From Phytophthora colocasiae (lineage: Eukaryota; Oomycota; Peronosporomycetes; Peronosporales; Peronosporaceae): DNA of 64,000 nucleotides. Below, in pieces: positions 22,155-32,968 of the stretch. The position numbers and the translations under genes were made by a program. The stretch covers positions 1,178,001 through 1,242,000 of the forward strand of contig JAGKQI010000081.1 in assembly GCA_018806915.1 (NCBI GenBank). The letters run 5' to 3'. Numbering within the stretch: position 1 is the first letter of the stretch; each line of letters begins with the position of its first letter. The notes below the pieces were generated by a model that made no database searches, was not told the origin of the DNA, and saw only the letters and a list, made by a program, of their open reading frames with translations.

Positions 22155-24159
22155 ATGCAGCCAAATCGAGACACCCGCTAGCGCTGCCGAAATTTTACGT
22201 TGCACAGGTAGATTTCGCAGCAAGCGTGACACCACATCACTGGTAGTTAGATACATCACGCGTTTCGGAAAGTACTTCTTCGTGCTAAAGTTCGGGAATC
22301 ACCACTGTTTTATCGCTTGTTGAGCAAAATCCTGACACTGAACCTTACGCTACCACCGCATTCAATTCCACTTCAAGTTATAACCTACGCATCTGCAGAA
22401 AATGAAAAAAAAATAGCGTGAGTCGAAATTGTAAAGAAACTGGTGAATAAACTGCTGAGAAAGTTGTCATCAAAACGTAGCTAACGTAAGTTTGCCCATC
22501 GAGATGCAAAGGAAGTCTGTTGCCGATGCTGGTAGCAAGTTTCTTCAAGTCTAGGGTCTTATTTTGCGATTGCAAAGGGCAATCACCTCTTTGGCTTGAA
22601 AATCTCCAGTACCTGGTCTCCATTCATTGCTCTGTAAGCTGTTACCAGAACCACCGTACGAGATTCCGGTCGTCGAATTCGGAGCACCAGCGCCAAGCTG
22701 TAAGGTCTCAACAAATCTTCGGTTACCCTGAAAAAAAAACAACGAGTACCTACATGTGCACTGCTGTAAGTACAATAAGAGGAACTGTTAGGTCGGAGAA
22801 TGTCATGACCCCCTGGTGCATCTGGAGGTAGAACTTGTTTAAGTACGTCCCTACGATATCGTGTTATCGTGCCGGCGTAAACTACTGGTGACATCAATAC
22901 CGTTGATGCGACAAGGTATCGTATACTTCATACCTGGTAGTAGTACTAGTAGTACTACCAGTGGTACAGTATTAATCCACCATGTGTTCCGGATTGATGC
23001 ACCCCAGGGAGCGACAATACGGCACACTGGAAGTGAATAAAATTTATCATTTAATGAACTAAAGCGTTCCTGCTTATTAAACATTTGCAGAACGTAAATT
23101 TCTGCTGGTCCAACATTACCCTTGCAGTTATTTATTCGCTTACATGTTTTCTGCGGTTAGTATTTGCGATATACATAGTCTATTTACTTATTTTACGAGC
23201 TTTGAAGATTTCAGAACGGCCCCGGCAGCATTTTAACAACTTACTTGAAGTAGTACGTTAAAGAATGTCTTCGGAGTAAGGGCCTTATTTAATAGTGGAC
23301 TTCGAATAATAATAGTTTTGTGCATTTCGGCAAGTGAAGTAAAGTTGAACAGTTTTCGGTAACATTTTATTTAGACAACTTTTTGGCAGAAGTTTGGCGA
23401 TCTATGGGCAACGATCTGCGTATTCCAGAAGGCTAATCCTGTGGTTGCAAATGAAGAGTTATTGAAGTAACAACGTGAACCTGATCACTGAAAGAGGCCC
23501 TGAAAAACCGACCGAAAACGTACATGTAACAAGCTGTATAATGTCACGTGATTCATGTGGCGTGAACCAGAAGAAAGCAAACGATGCCTTGAAGGCATCG
23601 TCAACAAAGCTCTACCTAGGTACAAACAAGTACATGTACACGTGCCGTGTGACACCAATAGTCTATTGAGTCAATAGTATTGACAATAGAGGATCGCGTG
23701 CAGACATAGGAGTCCTAGCGCTTCCGTCGATGCATATGCACCACGAAATGCAACAACTGTTTGACAGTCGTGCTTGTAGCGTTCTTTGATGATCGAAGGC
23801 GTAATGCTGATTAAGAAAGTATTAATTAGTCTACCGGTAGGGCGGAGGGAGCTTTACGGCAAAAAGGGATCACTTCAAAGCAAGTCAAACGGCAGGAAGC
23901 GTGCCTCCAAGTACTCTTCCAGATGTCCCACTGATTCTCTGGCAACGAATGTGTAGTCTATCATCGATAGTTCAGTCGGCGATCCGACAACTTCCCACCC
24001 CTACTGCTTTTCCCGATGGTATCTCACGATGTGGAGTGTTTACGATTTGAGGCTGCGCTACAATGGCACCGGCAGGTAAGGCATGAGAATGCTCGTGGTG
24101 TTCCTTTCATTCGGAAATTAATCTCCTAAGGAGCAAGCTACCGTCCACCCAAAACCACA
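22155..24159. other. Intergenic, AT-rich, no gene found
   Basis: About 2 kb without a supported gene. Seen here: an AGT/ACT-rich near-palindrome at about 22940-22970 and a perfect 9-bp-stem hairpin at about 23580-23598. ORFs are all under 105 codons and have no recognisable motifs. Confidence 0.45.
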
Positions 24160-24409
24160 ATGGTCAACGCTTTCATCTTCAAGACCGTCGCTCTGGTGTC
24201 GACTCTGCTGGCGTCTGCCACTGCCGCTGACCTTGAGACCGTCAAGCTGAGCCACCCGTACGGCTCCAGCGCCGAGGTCTTCCTGTTCGGAGCTCACGTC
24301 AAGTCGTTCAAGGCTGCTATGGACCCCAAGCTTGACATTCTGTTCATGTCGAACGAGTCGTACATGGACGGCGTGAACCCGATCCGTGGTGGTATCCCCG
24401 TCGTGTTCC
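24160..24409 (+). pseudogene. Secreted hexose-6-phosphate 1-epimerase-like gene, 5' part (interrupted)
   Basis: Aldose-epimerase-fold enzymes of the YeaD/glucose-6-phosphate 1-epimerase type interconvert sugar anomers. This part starts with a signal peptide (hydrophobic MVNAFIFKTVALVSTLLAS, cleavage near ATA-AD), followed by the family N-terminus: SSAEVFLFGAHVKSF and GVNPIRGGIPVVF. It stops at codon 84, where the LTR of the retrotransposon begins at 24410. The rest of the gene is at 38824-39545 in the matching phase. The 5-base GTTCC at 24405-24409 is repeated at 38819-38823 as a target-site duplication. A paralogue at 44410 shows the expected uninterrupted junction. Confidence 0.93.
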
Positions 24410-24919
24410 TGTGACGGAATGCTGTCGATAGCACTCCGTCGGCATTGAAGTGCAAGTTGATGCACTGTAGTGCAATCTACATATCTCTACATGTACCCAC
24501 TTTGTGATTGGCTAAAACTAGATTCTGGTAATATGCCATTGTGGTTTACGCCATTCAGCTGAGACATTGAGAGAGTCTCATTGGCTGAAATTCGAGAAGG
24601 TTCTCGAAGCTTGATTATGCGACGCCCAGGAGTCAAGTCAACATTGCTACGTGGAAGTTTATAGGAAAATCATTGGTAGATAGCCAAATCAGAAGATAGG
24701 AAAAGATAGGCTCTAGGATACACTCTACTGGATTTTTGAGAGAGCTCTGTGAGCCACCAGTTAGCTTAGGACCGTAAGAGCCTTCCTCATTTCAATTCAC
24801 TTTTCAATTTACCAACAACCTCTCAGTGGCCCACCAACTGGTCACGCCTCCCTGGGTCTTCGCTTCGCCGTCCAAGTCCGGCCTCCGCTTCCTCGCCCCC
24901 GCGCGCCTACTGTGTTACA
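24410..24919 (+). repeat. 5' LTR of the Ty3/gypsy element
   Basis: 510 bp, starts TGTGACGG and ends GTTACA; same length as the 3' LTR with one substitution at 24865. It should contain the promoter and polyadenylation signals of the element. Confidence 0.95.
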
Positions 24920-24935
24920 TGGTAGCACTTGTTGG
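24920..24935 (+). other. Primer binding site of the Ty3/gypsy element
   Basis: Directly after the LTR the sequence starts TGGTAGCA, complementary to a tRNA 3' end of ...TGCTACCA, as in eukaryotic initiator tRNA-Met. Only the first eight bases fit that tRNA convincingly, so the primer identity is inference. Confidence 0.5.
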
Positions 24936-25252
24936 TCAAGCTTCGCTCCATCGTCCAAGGTCGGGTCTCTCGTGGGCGGCATAGCCAGAAGCGAGTAGAT
25001 CCTTGGCTATTAGCACCAGCCAATTGCTGGGGAAGTGCTAGGCCTAAAGGGGTCTCTTTTGGGTTGTCTTTGGGAGAGTTCGTGCCCATCACAGGTCAGG
25101 GAATCAACTTTGAAAGGTTGGTATATCTCTGCCTAGTGCACGTAACTCTTTGGTCGCTACTAGAAGCCGGTTCAGTGCTTGGAACGCTCTTAAGTGCAGC
25201 TTTTATTTCCATCGCTCCCCGGTAGCTTCCAATTTACCCTTTCTTTTGGTGT

Positions 25253-25618
25253 ATGGGTCGGTACAAACCGAGCCACAACAAGAGTCGTAAAAGGAAGAGT
25301 CGTGAGCTCAACTTGACAGACAGTTCGAAACCACCTGTTGTCCAGGTTGTGAGACGAGCTCCTCTTCCTGATACGAGTCTTTTCGACTACCCTTACGACG
25401 CTGAGAAGTTCTCTAAGCTTCAAGAGGATCTGCTTAAGAATATCAAGAAGTCTCGTCGCATTACCCGTCGTTTCAAGAAACTGACAAATCGTATTGAGGA
25501 CGACGCGGTTGCAGAGAGAGTCAAGGGCTTACTTAACGAGATTTTCGTCGAGCTCGGACATCTTGAAGACATCACTACGATCAAGCTAGATCGCGAAGTA
25601 AGCAGTAGTCGTAACTAA
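25253..25618 (+). CDS. Small basic ORF upstream of Gag in the Ty3/gypsy element
   Basis: 121 codons starting ATGGGTCGG, between the 5' LTR and Gag. The first 20 residues are very basic (several KR/RK pairs), followed by a predicted helical part with regular hydrophobic spacing and a second basic stretch (KKSRRITRRFKKL). It could be a nucleic-acid-binding accessory protein, or an N-terminal Gag exon. No family was recognised. It is in a different frame from Gag, which starts 78 bases downstream, and it is uninterrupted like the rest of the element. Confidence 0.5.
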   Translation: MGRYKPSHNKSRKRKSRELNLTDSSKPPVVQVVRRAPLPDTSLFDYPYDAEKFSKLQEDLLKNIKKSRRITRRFKKLTNRIEDDAVAERVKGLLNEIFVELGHLEDITTIKLDREVSSSRN

Positions 25619-25695
25619 AGAAAGGTTTTCTCCTTCTTTCATTGGATTTTTGGGTTTTATTGGATTGAGTTCGTGCTACGAAAAGTCCACTCGAA

Positions 25696-26889
25696 ATGTC
25701 ATCTACACGTGGTAGATCGAGTGAGCGCGACTCTCCAAACCCGCGTCCGCGTAGAACGCCTCGAACGACAGCCAGGACGGCACCTGATTCACACCAGGGC
25801 CAACCGCAGGCTACCGCTAGGACGGCTCCAATTCCACAGAGCCAACCGCAAGCAACCGCTAGGACGGCTCCTATTCCACGGAGCCAACCGCAAGCAACGG
25901 CTAGGACGGCTCCTATTCCACAGAGCCAACCGGAAGCAACGGCTAGGACGGCTCCTGATCCACAGGGCCAACCGCAACCAACGGCTAGGACGACTCCTGA
26001 TCTACAGGGTCAACCGCAAGCTACGAATATGTCGTCGGGACAAGCAGGCGCAGCATCAGACACGATGTCGATGCAACAGCTGTTAGTTTACTTAACGCAG
26101 CAGCAACAGTCATACCAAGCCCAGATGCAAACCCAGTTGCAAGCACAGATGCAGCAGGCCAACGCAAGATTCGAATATCTAGTTGCGTCCAGGGGTGAGC
26201 AGAGAAAGAAGGATCCGCCTATGTATGAAGGCAAATACGGCGAAGATATTGAGTTATGGATCTTCGCCACCGAGCAGTATTACGCAAGCAGACGCGGGTT
26301 GATGGAGGCAGATACATCGGATTTTGTGACGATGATCTCCAGCAACTTAGGCAAGTCAGTGCTGAATTGGTATCGCGCGTTTATCGCAGAGTGTGAGGGT
26401 ACGAACGTACAGCCCACATGGTCGCTCTTCAAGGGAAGACTTCGCACTCGTTTCAGGCCGAAGGACTTCGAATATGATCTTCGCGAGAGGATGTTTCGTC
26501 TCAAACAGAATGAGACCATCCATGATTACGTCTCGAAGTTTCAAGACTTGCTATCACAGACAGAGTTGTCTATCAGCGAGTTGGAGAAGCGTTTCTTCTT
26601 TCAGAACGGTTTGCGAGAGGAGACAGCGAGGAAGATCAAGGAAGAGAGTCCTTCAACACTGCAAGATGCCATTGAGATTGCGTCAAATTTTGAGTTTGCG
26701 CACTACTCGGGAAAACCCCCTAGAGCTCCTGCGAAAGGTTCGCAAGGATCGTCAAGCTCGGGGCATCGTGCGTCTAAGTCGAAGCAGAATTCAAAGAGCT
26801 CCGACAAGAAGAAAGGCAAGAGCGATGATTGGAAAAAGACAGCTACGTGCAGAAACTGTGGCAAGTTTGGCCACATTTCTCCAGATTGT
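25696..26889 (+). CDS. gag: Gag of the Ty3/gypsy element (N-terminal part of Gag-Pol, interrupted)
   Basis: 398 codons. Residues 33-110 contain about six imperfect 14-residue tandem repeats of the type QPQATARTAPIPQS (42 bp unit, 25798-26020). A Gln-rich segment follows, then a retrotransposon Gag capsid domain (from MYEGKYGEDIELWIF to the region ending near EIASNFEF), a basic Ser/Lys linker, and a CCHC zinc knuckle CRNCGKFGHISPDC. The stop after the last Cys is not native: TGA is the first three bases of the nested LTR at 26890. Removing the nested element and one copy of the 4 bp duplication makes Gag continuous with Pol in one frame. Confidence 0.93.
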
Positions 26890-28547
26890 TGACATGATGT
26901 AACTTCAGATTTTCTGGCGTCATGCTGCTGTTACCCAGTGAAGTACCTGGTTACAATTGGTTTTGGAGAGGGAGTATGTGGGACGTGGCTGCACCCGTGT
27001 GATATCTGTGGAAGATTGTGGATAAACCTTCGCCTGACTGTAAAGGGGCCCAAAGGACCAGAAGTGTACTTCAGAGTGTGCACAACTCTGAAGGTCAACT
27101 ACACTCTGTCTGGTCACCGGACTTTCCCCGACGATGAGTGCCTAAGTTCTGGCGGAAAGTCTCTCAGAAGAACGTATCTCTGAGAGACCTCATCCCGTTA
27201 CCGTCCAGCGCGACGATGGATGGTTCAAGGATTCACAACATATACCCGCAGAGACCAAGTATCGCACGCTGGACGCCGCGCACCCGCGCAACCCCCAAGA
27301 TCTTCGTGTACGTTGTAGCATTGGTGCTCCGTACTCTGGTTACTTACTCAAAACTCTGGTATCTCTAACTATGAGTGACTAAGACTCTGAAAACCAAGTG
27401 ATATCAGACTCTGAAACCACCGAAGATTCAAGACCATACTGAAACCAAGTGAACCCAAGTTCAAGTCACGCATTCAAGTGATTACTGACCTGCACATCCC
27501 CCGTAATGACGTCTCTACCTGTCAACCCATCGAGATCGGCTGCACAGACTGCATACTGAGACCAAGTTAAAGTACCAGATGTATACAAAGACCAAGAGTA
27601 CCTGAGATATGAAGACTGACTGCTCAAAGGACGCAAAAGACGACAAGAAGGAGAGAGTTACCAGATATATATGATAGTTATGAGGAAGATAAACGATAAA
27701 CAGAGTTCAATTTGCCGTGTAACCCAGAAGTCGTTGTATTTCTGTCTGCATGGCCACGCCAAGGTAGTTGCCGTGTGATCTCTCGCCTATCCAATCCCCT
27801 TAGGCGGAGATCAGGTAACGAAGAGACCTGAGAGGACCCGCCTATTCCATATCCTAGTTGGGTCGTTTGTTTTGTCTCTAGCGGTAGCCCATTTCATATT
27901 GCTCGTTTGGACAGGCTCTGGAAACTAGACAGTCGTTTTCAGAGTGCAAGGTAGACTGTTATATATAGCCGATTGTATTGGTTTATATTTTCCCTCTATA
28001 CTAGAGGGTGGTGTGCGAACGTAAAGGGATACCAGACAGACCAGGTGTCTGGTAGTAAGTCCCTAGTTGACCTGGAGTGCTAGCCCACCGTTCAAGGGCC
28101 TAGAAAGAATAAGAACGGCTGTATATATTTGTATATTCCTGAACTCTGTATTGGTTGTTTATCTCTGAAAGTTAGGTATCTCGGTTCTGGATTTGTGATA
28201 TTCAGACACCGATTTCAGACTTCCTCTGGTATATTAACCTCTTTTCGACCGCCGACTTCCTGGAAACCATCCCGGTTCCCAGAGATTCCGACTCCCGAAC
28301 GCTCCTGGAAGGATTTCCTGAATACCGACACCATACTCCAAAGGAACCCCAACTTCTCTTCACAATACATTCGCAGACTCCGGCGAGGGTCATATTTCCG
28401 AAGACAACGAACCCACGAGGATACCGCAAGGTACCACACGCCAACCTACAGTTGTACGGCTCTGAAAACCCCTTTTCAGTAGTCGTATAACTAGGGTTCA
28501 CTATACGCCCCCTGCTCCGCGACCAAAGTTTCACCGACTTCGCGACA
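26890..28547 (+). repeat. 5' LTR of the nested element
   Basis: 1,658 bp, TG...CA ends. Rich in TCTGAAA and TCAGA words. A TATATATA segment near 27959-27967 could be part of a promoter. Confidence 0.93.
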
Positions 28548-28570
28548 ACTGGTGCGCGTGCCCGGATCTT
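28548..28570 (+). other. Primer binding site of the nested element
   Basis: Two bases after the LTR the sequence TGGTGCGCGTGCCCGGATC has the form of a primer binding site, complementary to a tRNA 3' end of ...GGGCACGCGCACCA. The tRNA was not identified. It differs from the primer site of the host element. Confidence 0.5.
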
Positions 28571-28640
28571 TGGAATCGTGATATCACCGGATTTGAGAGT
28601 ACAAGAAGAGAATGTTTCCTGTCAAGCGTCTATATTCAAG

Positions 28641-31600
28641 ATGGCTACGCCAGGATTTACGAGAGGAGGACGCCGTGGTCGTGGTCGGAGCATTCCGACA
28701 CGTCAATCCAAGCGTCTACAAGGTTTGTCGCCTGAAGAGCAACCAGACTTGGATGCTATCCAGAAGGCGGCCCGCGAGAAGAGGAGAGCTGCGCGAGAGA
28801 AGAAGGCAGCTGAGAATGTGAGCGTCCCAGAACCGGCGGTCGAAGACCAGCCTGCCGAGGAACCAGAAGCTCAAGAGACACCTGCTGTCCCTGGTGAACA
28901 AGGTTCTGAAGGCCCGTCAGAAGTCGAAGCTTCTGGTGACGAGGCGACCACTGCCCGCGAGGGTGGTGATGAGGCGTCTGAGGGAGGCGCCGATATGGTT
29001 GAGTCCCCGGAAGTGATCGATCTGTGTTCAGATTCGGCAACTTCCGGCCAGTCCGTGGATGAGGTGAAACCAGAACCTGGACTCTCTGAAGAAGATGTTC
29101 CGCAGTCTCCAAAGTCTGAAGACGCACCAATGTGTCTGACGAGTCTGGGAGGGCTGATTCGCTTGATGGGGAACGAGCTCTGAAGTATGTGCGTCGTGAG
29201 TTCCGCCGCTGGAAAGATATGGACACAGGCAAAGTCGTACCGCCAAGCGTCGAGTATATGTGGCCGACGACGAAGCCTAGTGCCGATGTCTTCCAGAAGG
29301 CTGCTGCAGCGACTGGCGACTACATCAAGTGGCGATGTTCCTCTGTCTTCCCTGAGGATATGTGGATCTCAGAGTTTCACGTGAGGCGTCATGGTTTTGG
29401 CCGGATACAAGATCTTTCCTACGTCGAGATTCCGATGAGCACGTTGACAGCACCAGAGTGTGTGGCAATTCTTCAGACAATGCTGTACGAGGCAGGTTTC
29501 GAATTTCAGAACCTCCTTCCAACATGGTCTCAGACGCAGGCGTCAGCTGTCTTTGAGTCTCAAGTACGCAGTGTGGCGTCCGAACTTCAGAGTCGACTCG
29601 CTGTGGAATTGGTTGAGTGGGCCACAGTGACCGCCAGGTTACAAGTGAACCGACTCCCGGAAAACGTGAAACCAGAAGACACGACAAGTCAAGACGAAGC
29701 AAACGGTGTATTACCTGACAATGATCCTGACCTACACGGACGACAGCTGATCATGCGACTCCGGGTGACCGGACTCCGAGTGACGCATAGTTCCGGTAGT
29801 TCCAGCAGTGATGAGCCGCCGCAGTCCAAGCGCTTGCAGCAGAGACCGCCGCGCCCACAAGTTCCGTCATCACCGTCAGCTCTGTCGACGCCATCGTTGT
29901 CTTCACTACCACAGTACGAGAGTCAGTCTGAAGACGCACGGCCAGAGTCTGGAACACCAATGTCTGAAGACCAGAGCAGTTCCCGAACTCGAATGACGGA
30001 CGTGTCAGTTCCCAGTGTCATTGGGACCTCTGATGATCAGTTGGCTGAGTTTCAGACTTCACGCGGAAGCTCAACAGATTCGTCTTTAATGTCCATGAGT
30101 CGAAGGGCGGCGTCACACATTCCACTGTCTGCAGGAGGTTTGGTGATGCCTGCACAAGGCGACGGTGGTTTCACTGATGGAGATACCATGAGGCTTGAAG
30201 TGCCTCAAACTCTAGGGAGCATGCCAATGGATGCGGATGAATTCGATATGGTGAAGAAGCCCGGAATTCCTGAGATGATGTCTGAAAACCAGTTGTCATT
30301 CAGAGATTCTCCACAGGATTTCAGACAACATATATCGGAAGCTCCACAGTCGGCCATTTCAAGTCAAGGGGCGAGTCATCGATGCCGACAGCCGAGTCTG
30401 AAGAACGAGGGTCTCCAGCCAACATTTTCCAGTCGCTTGGGTTTCATTGAGATGAGCCGCACAAGGTCCGAAACCCGAAGTTCACGAAGATCAAGCCCAG
30501 CCAAGATGGAGTTGTATATCATGAGACAGCAACAAGAGTGGCAAAGCAGGGTGAATCAGGTGCAGATGGAGTTCTTGGCCCGCGAGCGCTTGGAGTCCAT
30601 GGAACGTGACCGCCGATGGGAACAACGCGACTTGGAAACAAGACGTGAGATTCAGAAGCTCACCGACCGCTTGTTGGAGTCCGAAAACGCGAGACTGGAG
30701 GCGGAGAGACGTGCGGACGACGCTGAAGAACGAAGAAGTCTGGTATCTGAGAGTAAACTCAGAAATCGCAGCGCGGCAGAGTTGGAAACTCTGAAAACGG
30801 GGCTCTGGAACTCTGAAAACCAACGTCTGGAATCAGAGTTTGCTGAACGCTGGCGACAGAGAGAGGCTGAGACTGAAGCCGAACGTGCGCGTGCGACTGA
30901 CGAGATGAAACGGGACTGGATTTCTCAAATGGAAGCTCTACAGCAGCGAATGGAAGACATGGAAGCTGAACGCGACAGGGAGAAAGAAAGCTCTCAGAAC
31001 ATGCAACGGTTCCAAGCCGGTCAGTTGAGAAACCTTCGAGCAACATTATCCCAAGTTCAAGAGGCGCGAAGGGTCGGTCACCCTGATTCAGCAACTGCAA
31101 CACCAGTGTTTAACACTGGAAACCCTGAAGTTGCAACTATGCACCCACTATCCGGATCAGAAATCAGAAGTGGCGCAACTGGGGTTAGGGGATCAGAAGG
31201 AGTCGTCAGCAGGGGTTGGGTTGCACCCATTAAAACGACGGCGGCCTTCTATCCACTTCCTTCTCCAAGTAGAGCGGCAACCATTAAGCATGCGAGGGCT
31301 GGGAGGCATGGCGCCACCACAACGGCTGCTACAGCGACCCAGACATACCAGGCGGCTCCCCGGACCGGGGCCAAGGCAGCAACAAGGCGTGCATCGACAC
31401 CAAGATGTGCTATGACACCCCAAACGGGTCCTAGATGCTCGAAACATGGCGAGGATGCCTTCCCGAAGTTGGAAAAGTTGGTAGAACCTCCAGACCTCGA
31501 AGAAAGCTCATACAACTCAGGCTCGGACTCGGATAGCTCGTCGTCTGGTATCTGGATGGCCCCCGGAACGACTATGTCTCGAGGACAAGATGGAGCGACT

Positions 31601-32563
31601 TTGCTAACACTCAGACCTGTCGTAAACCCCAAGTTTGTCGAAGAATTTGATTCCAGAGGCACGCGTCGGCAACGAGTTCACTGGTGGGAGCGTTTTCTGA
31701 ATATGGCATATCAGGAAGGTTGGTCTTCCAGACAATGCATTCAAGAACTCAAGCTAAAACTTCAGGTGTCAGCACGTGACTGGTTTAACCAGCTCCCGAA
31801 AAGCGTGTCACGTGACTGGAAAAGATTATCGTCAGAGTTCCGAAAACGCTACTGCAAACCTCGATCCCCACATTCTGAGATATATTTTACGATGGAGATG
31901 AGATTTTCAGAGACTCCGTTGGACTTCTTCTATCGTCTGAACTCCGCCGCTGGGAAAGCAGGCGTGGATTTCAGGAAGTCGTTCGACTGTCTGGGAGAAC
32001 ATGTCTTACGGTTTATCACAAAGCTCAAGGACGCACGTCTGAAAACCTCGTTGCAAGCTCAGAGATTTCGATGTATTTCAGACTTGGAATACGCCCTGCA
32101 GCAGGATGAAGACGTGTGGAGCACATGTGGCCGAGAGATTACCCGAGACTTCAGAGCCAATTCTATTCTGCGGCGACAGTTCCTGCCCAAGTTCACAAGA
32201 GATGTGGATTCTGAAGATTCTGACTCTGAAAACTCTGAAAACCATAACGAATCTCTAAAATCCAATCTGGATCAGACTGGAGATACCAGAGTTCAGACTG
32301 GAGATTCCAGACTTCCCGATGTGACTTCAGCGTCTACCCGTGATGGAAACATTGCGCAAGCTTCCTCGGGTGCCTCAACAGCTCCACCAAGTGGTGAACA
32401 GAATCGGTCCTTGACGAACGAAGTCTACCAAGTGCTATACGACATGGGATGGCGCCCGCCGACACATTCCTCAATTAGATTATCGAGTCAAGAGTCCCAC
32501 AGCACGCGACCGCGTGTACGTTCCCAGCAAACGCAGGCTAGGGGCGGCCATCTCAGAATGTAG
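28641..32563 (+). CDS. gag: Long Gag-like protein of the nested element (two overlapping frames)
   Basis: The first frame (ATG 28641 to stop 29183) encodes an Arg/Gly-rich N-terminus and an acidic Glu/Ala/Pro-rich region. The second frame is open from about 29120 to 32563 (over 1,140 codons) without its own ATG near the start, so the two are probably one protein joined by a frameshift near 29130, either a one-base deletion or programmed. The second part has a folded N-terminal region, Ser-rich linkers, a long charged coiled coil (about 30500-31060), a basic segment, then a capsid-like region (RQRVHWWERFLNMAYQEGW to about DLEYALQQDED, 31660-32105) typical of retrotransposon Gag. No zinc knuckle is seen. 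The long protein is unusual for Gag. Confidence 0.75.
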
Positions 32564-32968
32564 ACTGTGCAGCGTTTTCCCGGTATCAAGGTTGATGCGC
32601 CTTCCTGGTACTCGATTTTCAGGAATGCAACGTCTGAAATAGTGTGCTTCAACCTGAGATTTCAGAGAACGCATTCTGAGGTCCAACCTGTTCTCGTCGA
32701 CATGTGACTTTGCGTGGATCCAGAATTGATTGTGTGGACTTATGATGGGATTTCGTGAAGCTATGGATGTGAGGTTGGTGGCAGTAGATTTTGTGGGGTT
32801 TTGCAAGACGTGGCATTCGATCAAGTGTGGCGAAAATAATTGCTTCAAAGTATCTCTGGAGCTCCAGAATACTGGAGTAGCGGTTGATTGCTTCGACGAT
32901 TTTGCCTGGCCATGGTACTCAGTTCTGATAAGTACCATCACTGACGAACCGTGACCAGGAGGGGCGGT
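32564..32968 (+). other. 3' untranslated part of the nested element with polypurine tract
   Basis: No ORF of note. Ends CAGGAGGGGCGGT immediately before the 3' LTR, a polypurine tract suitable for plus-strand priming. Confidence 0.6.

Noticed and set aside
29132..29134. Independent start codon for the long nested Gag frame
   Set aside because: The triplet there is GTG, not ATG, and the upstream frame carries the basic N-terminus; a frame change within one protein is more likely.
31131..31447. Overlapping ORFs within the nested Gag
   Set aside because: Shadows of the 1,143-codon frame, with no independent support.
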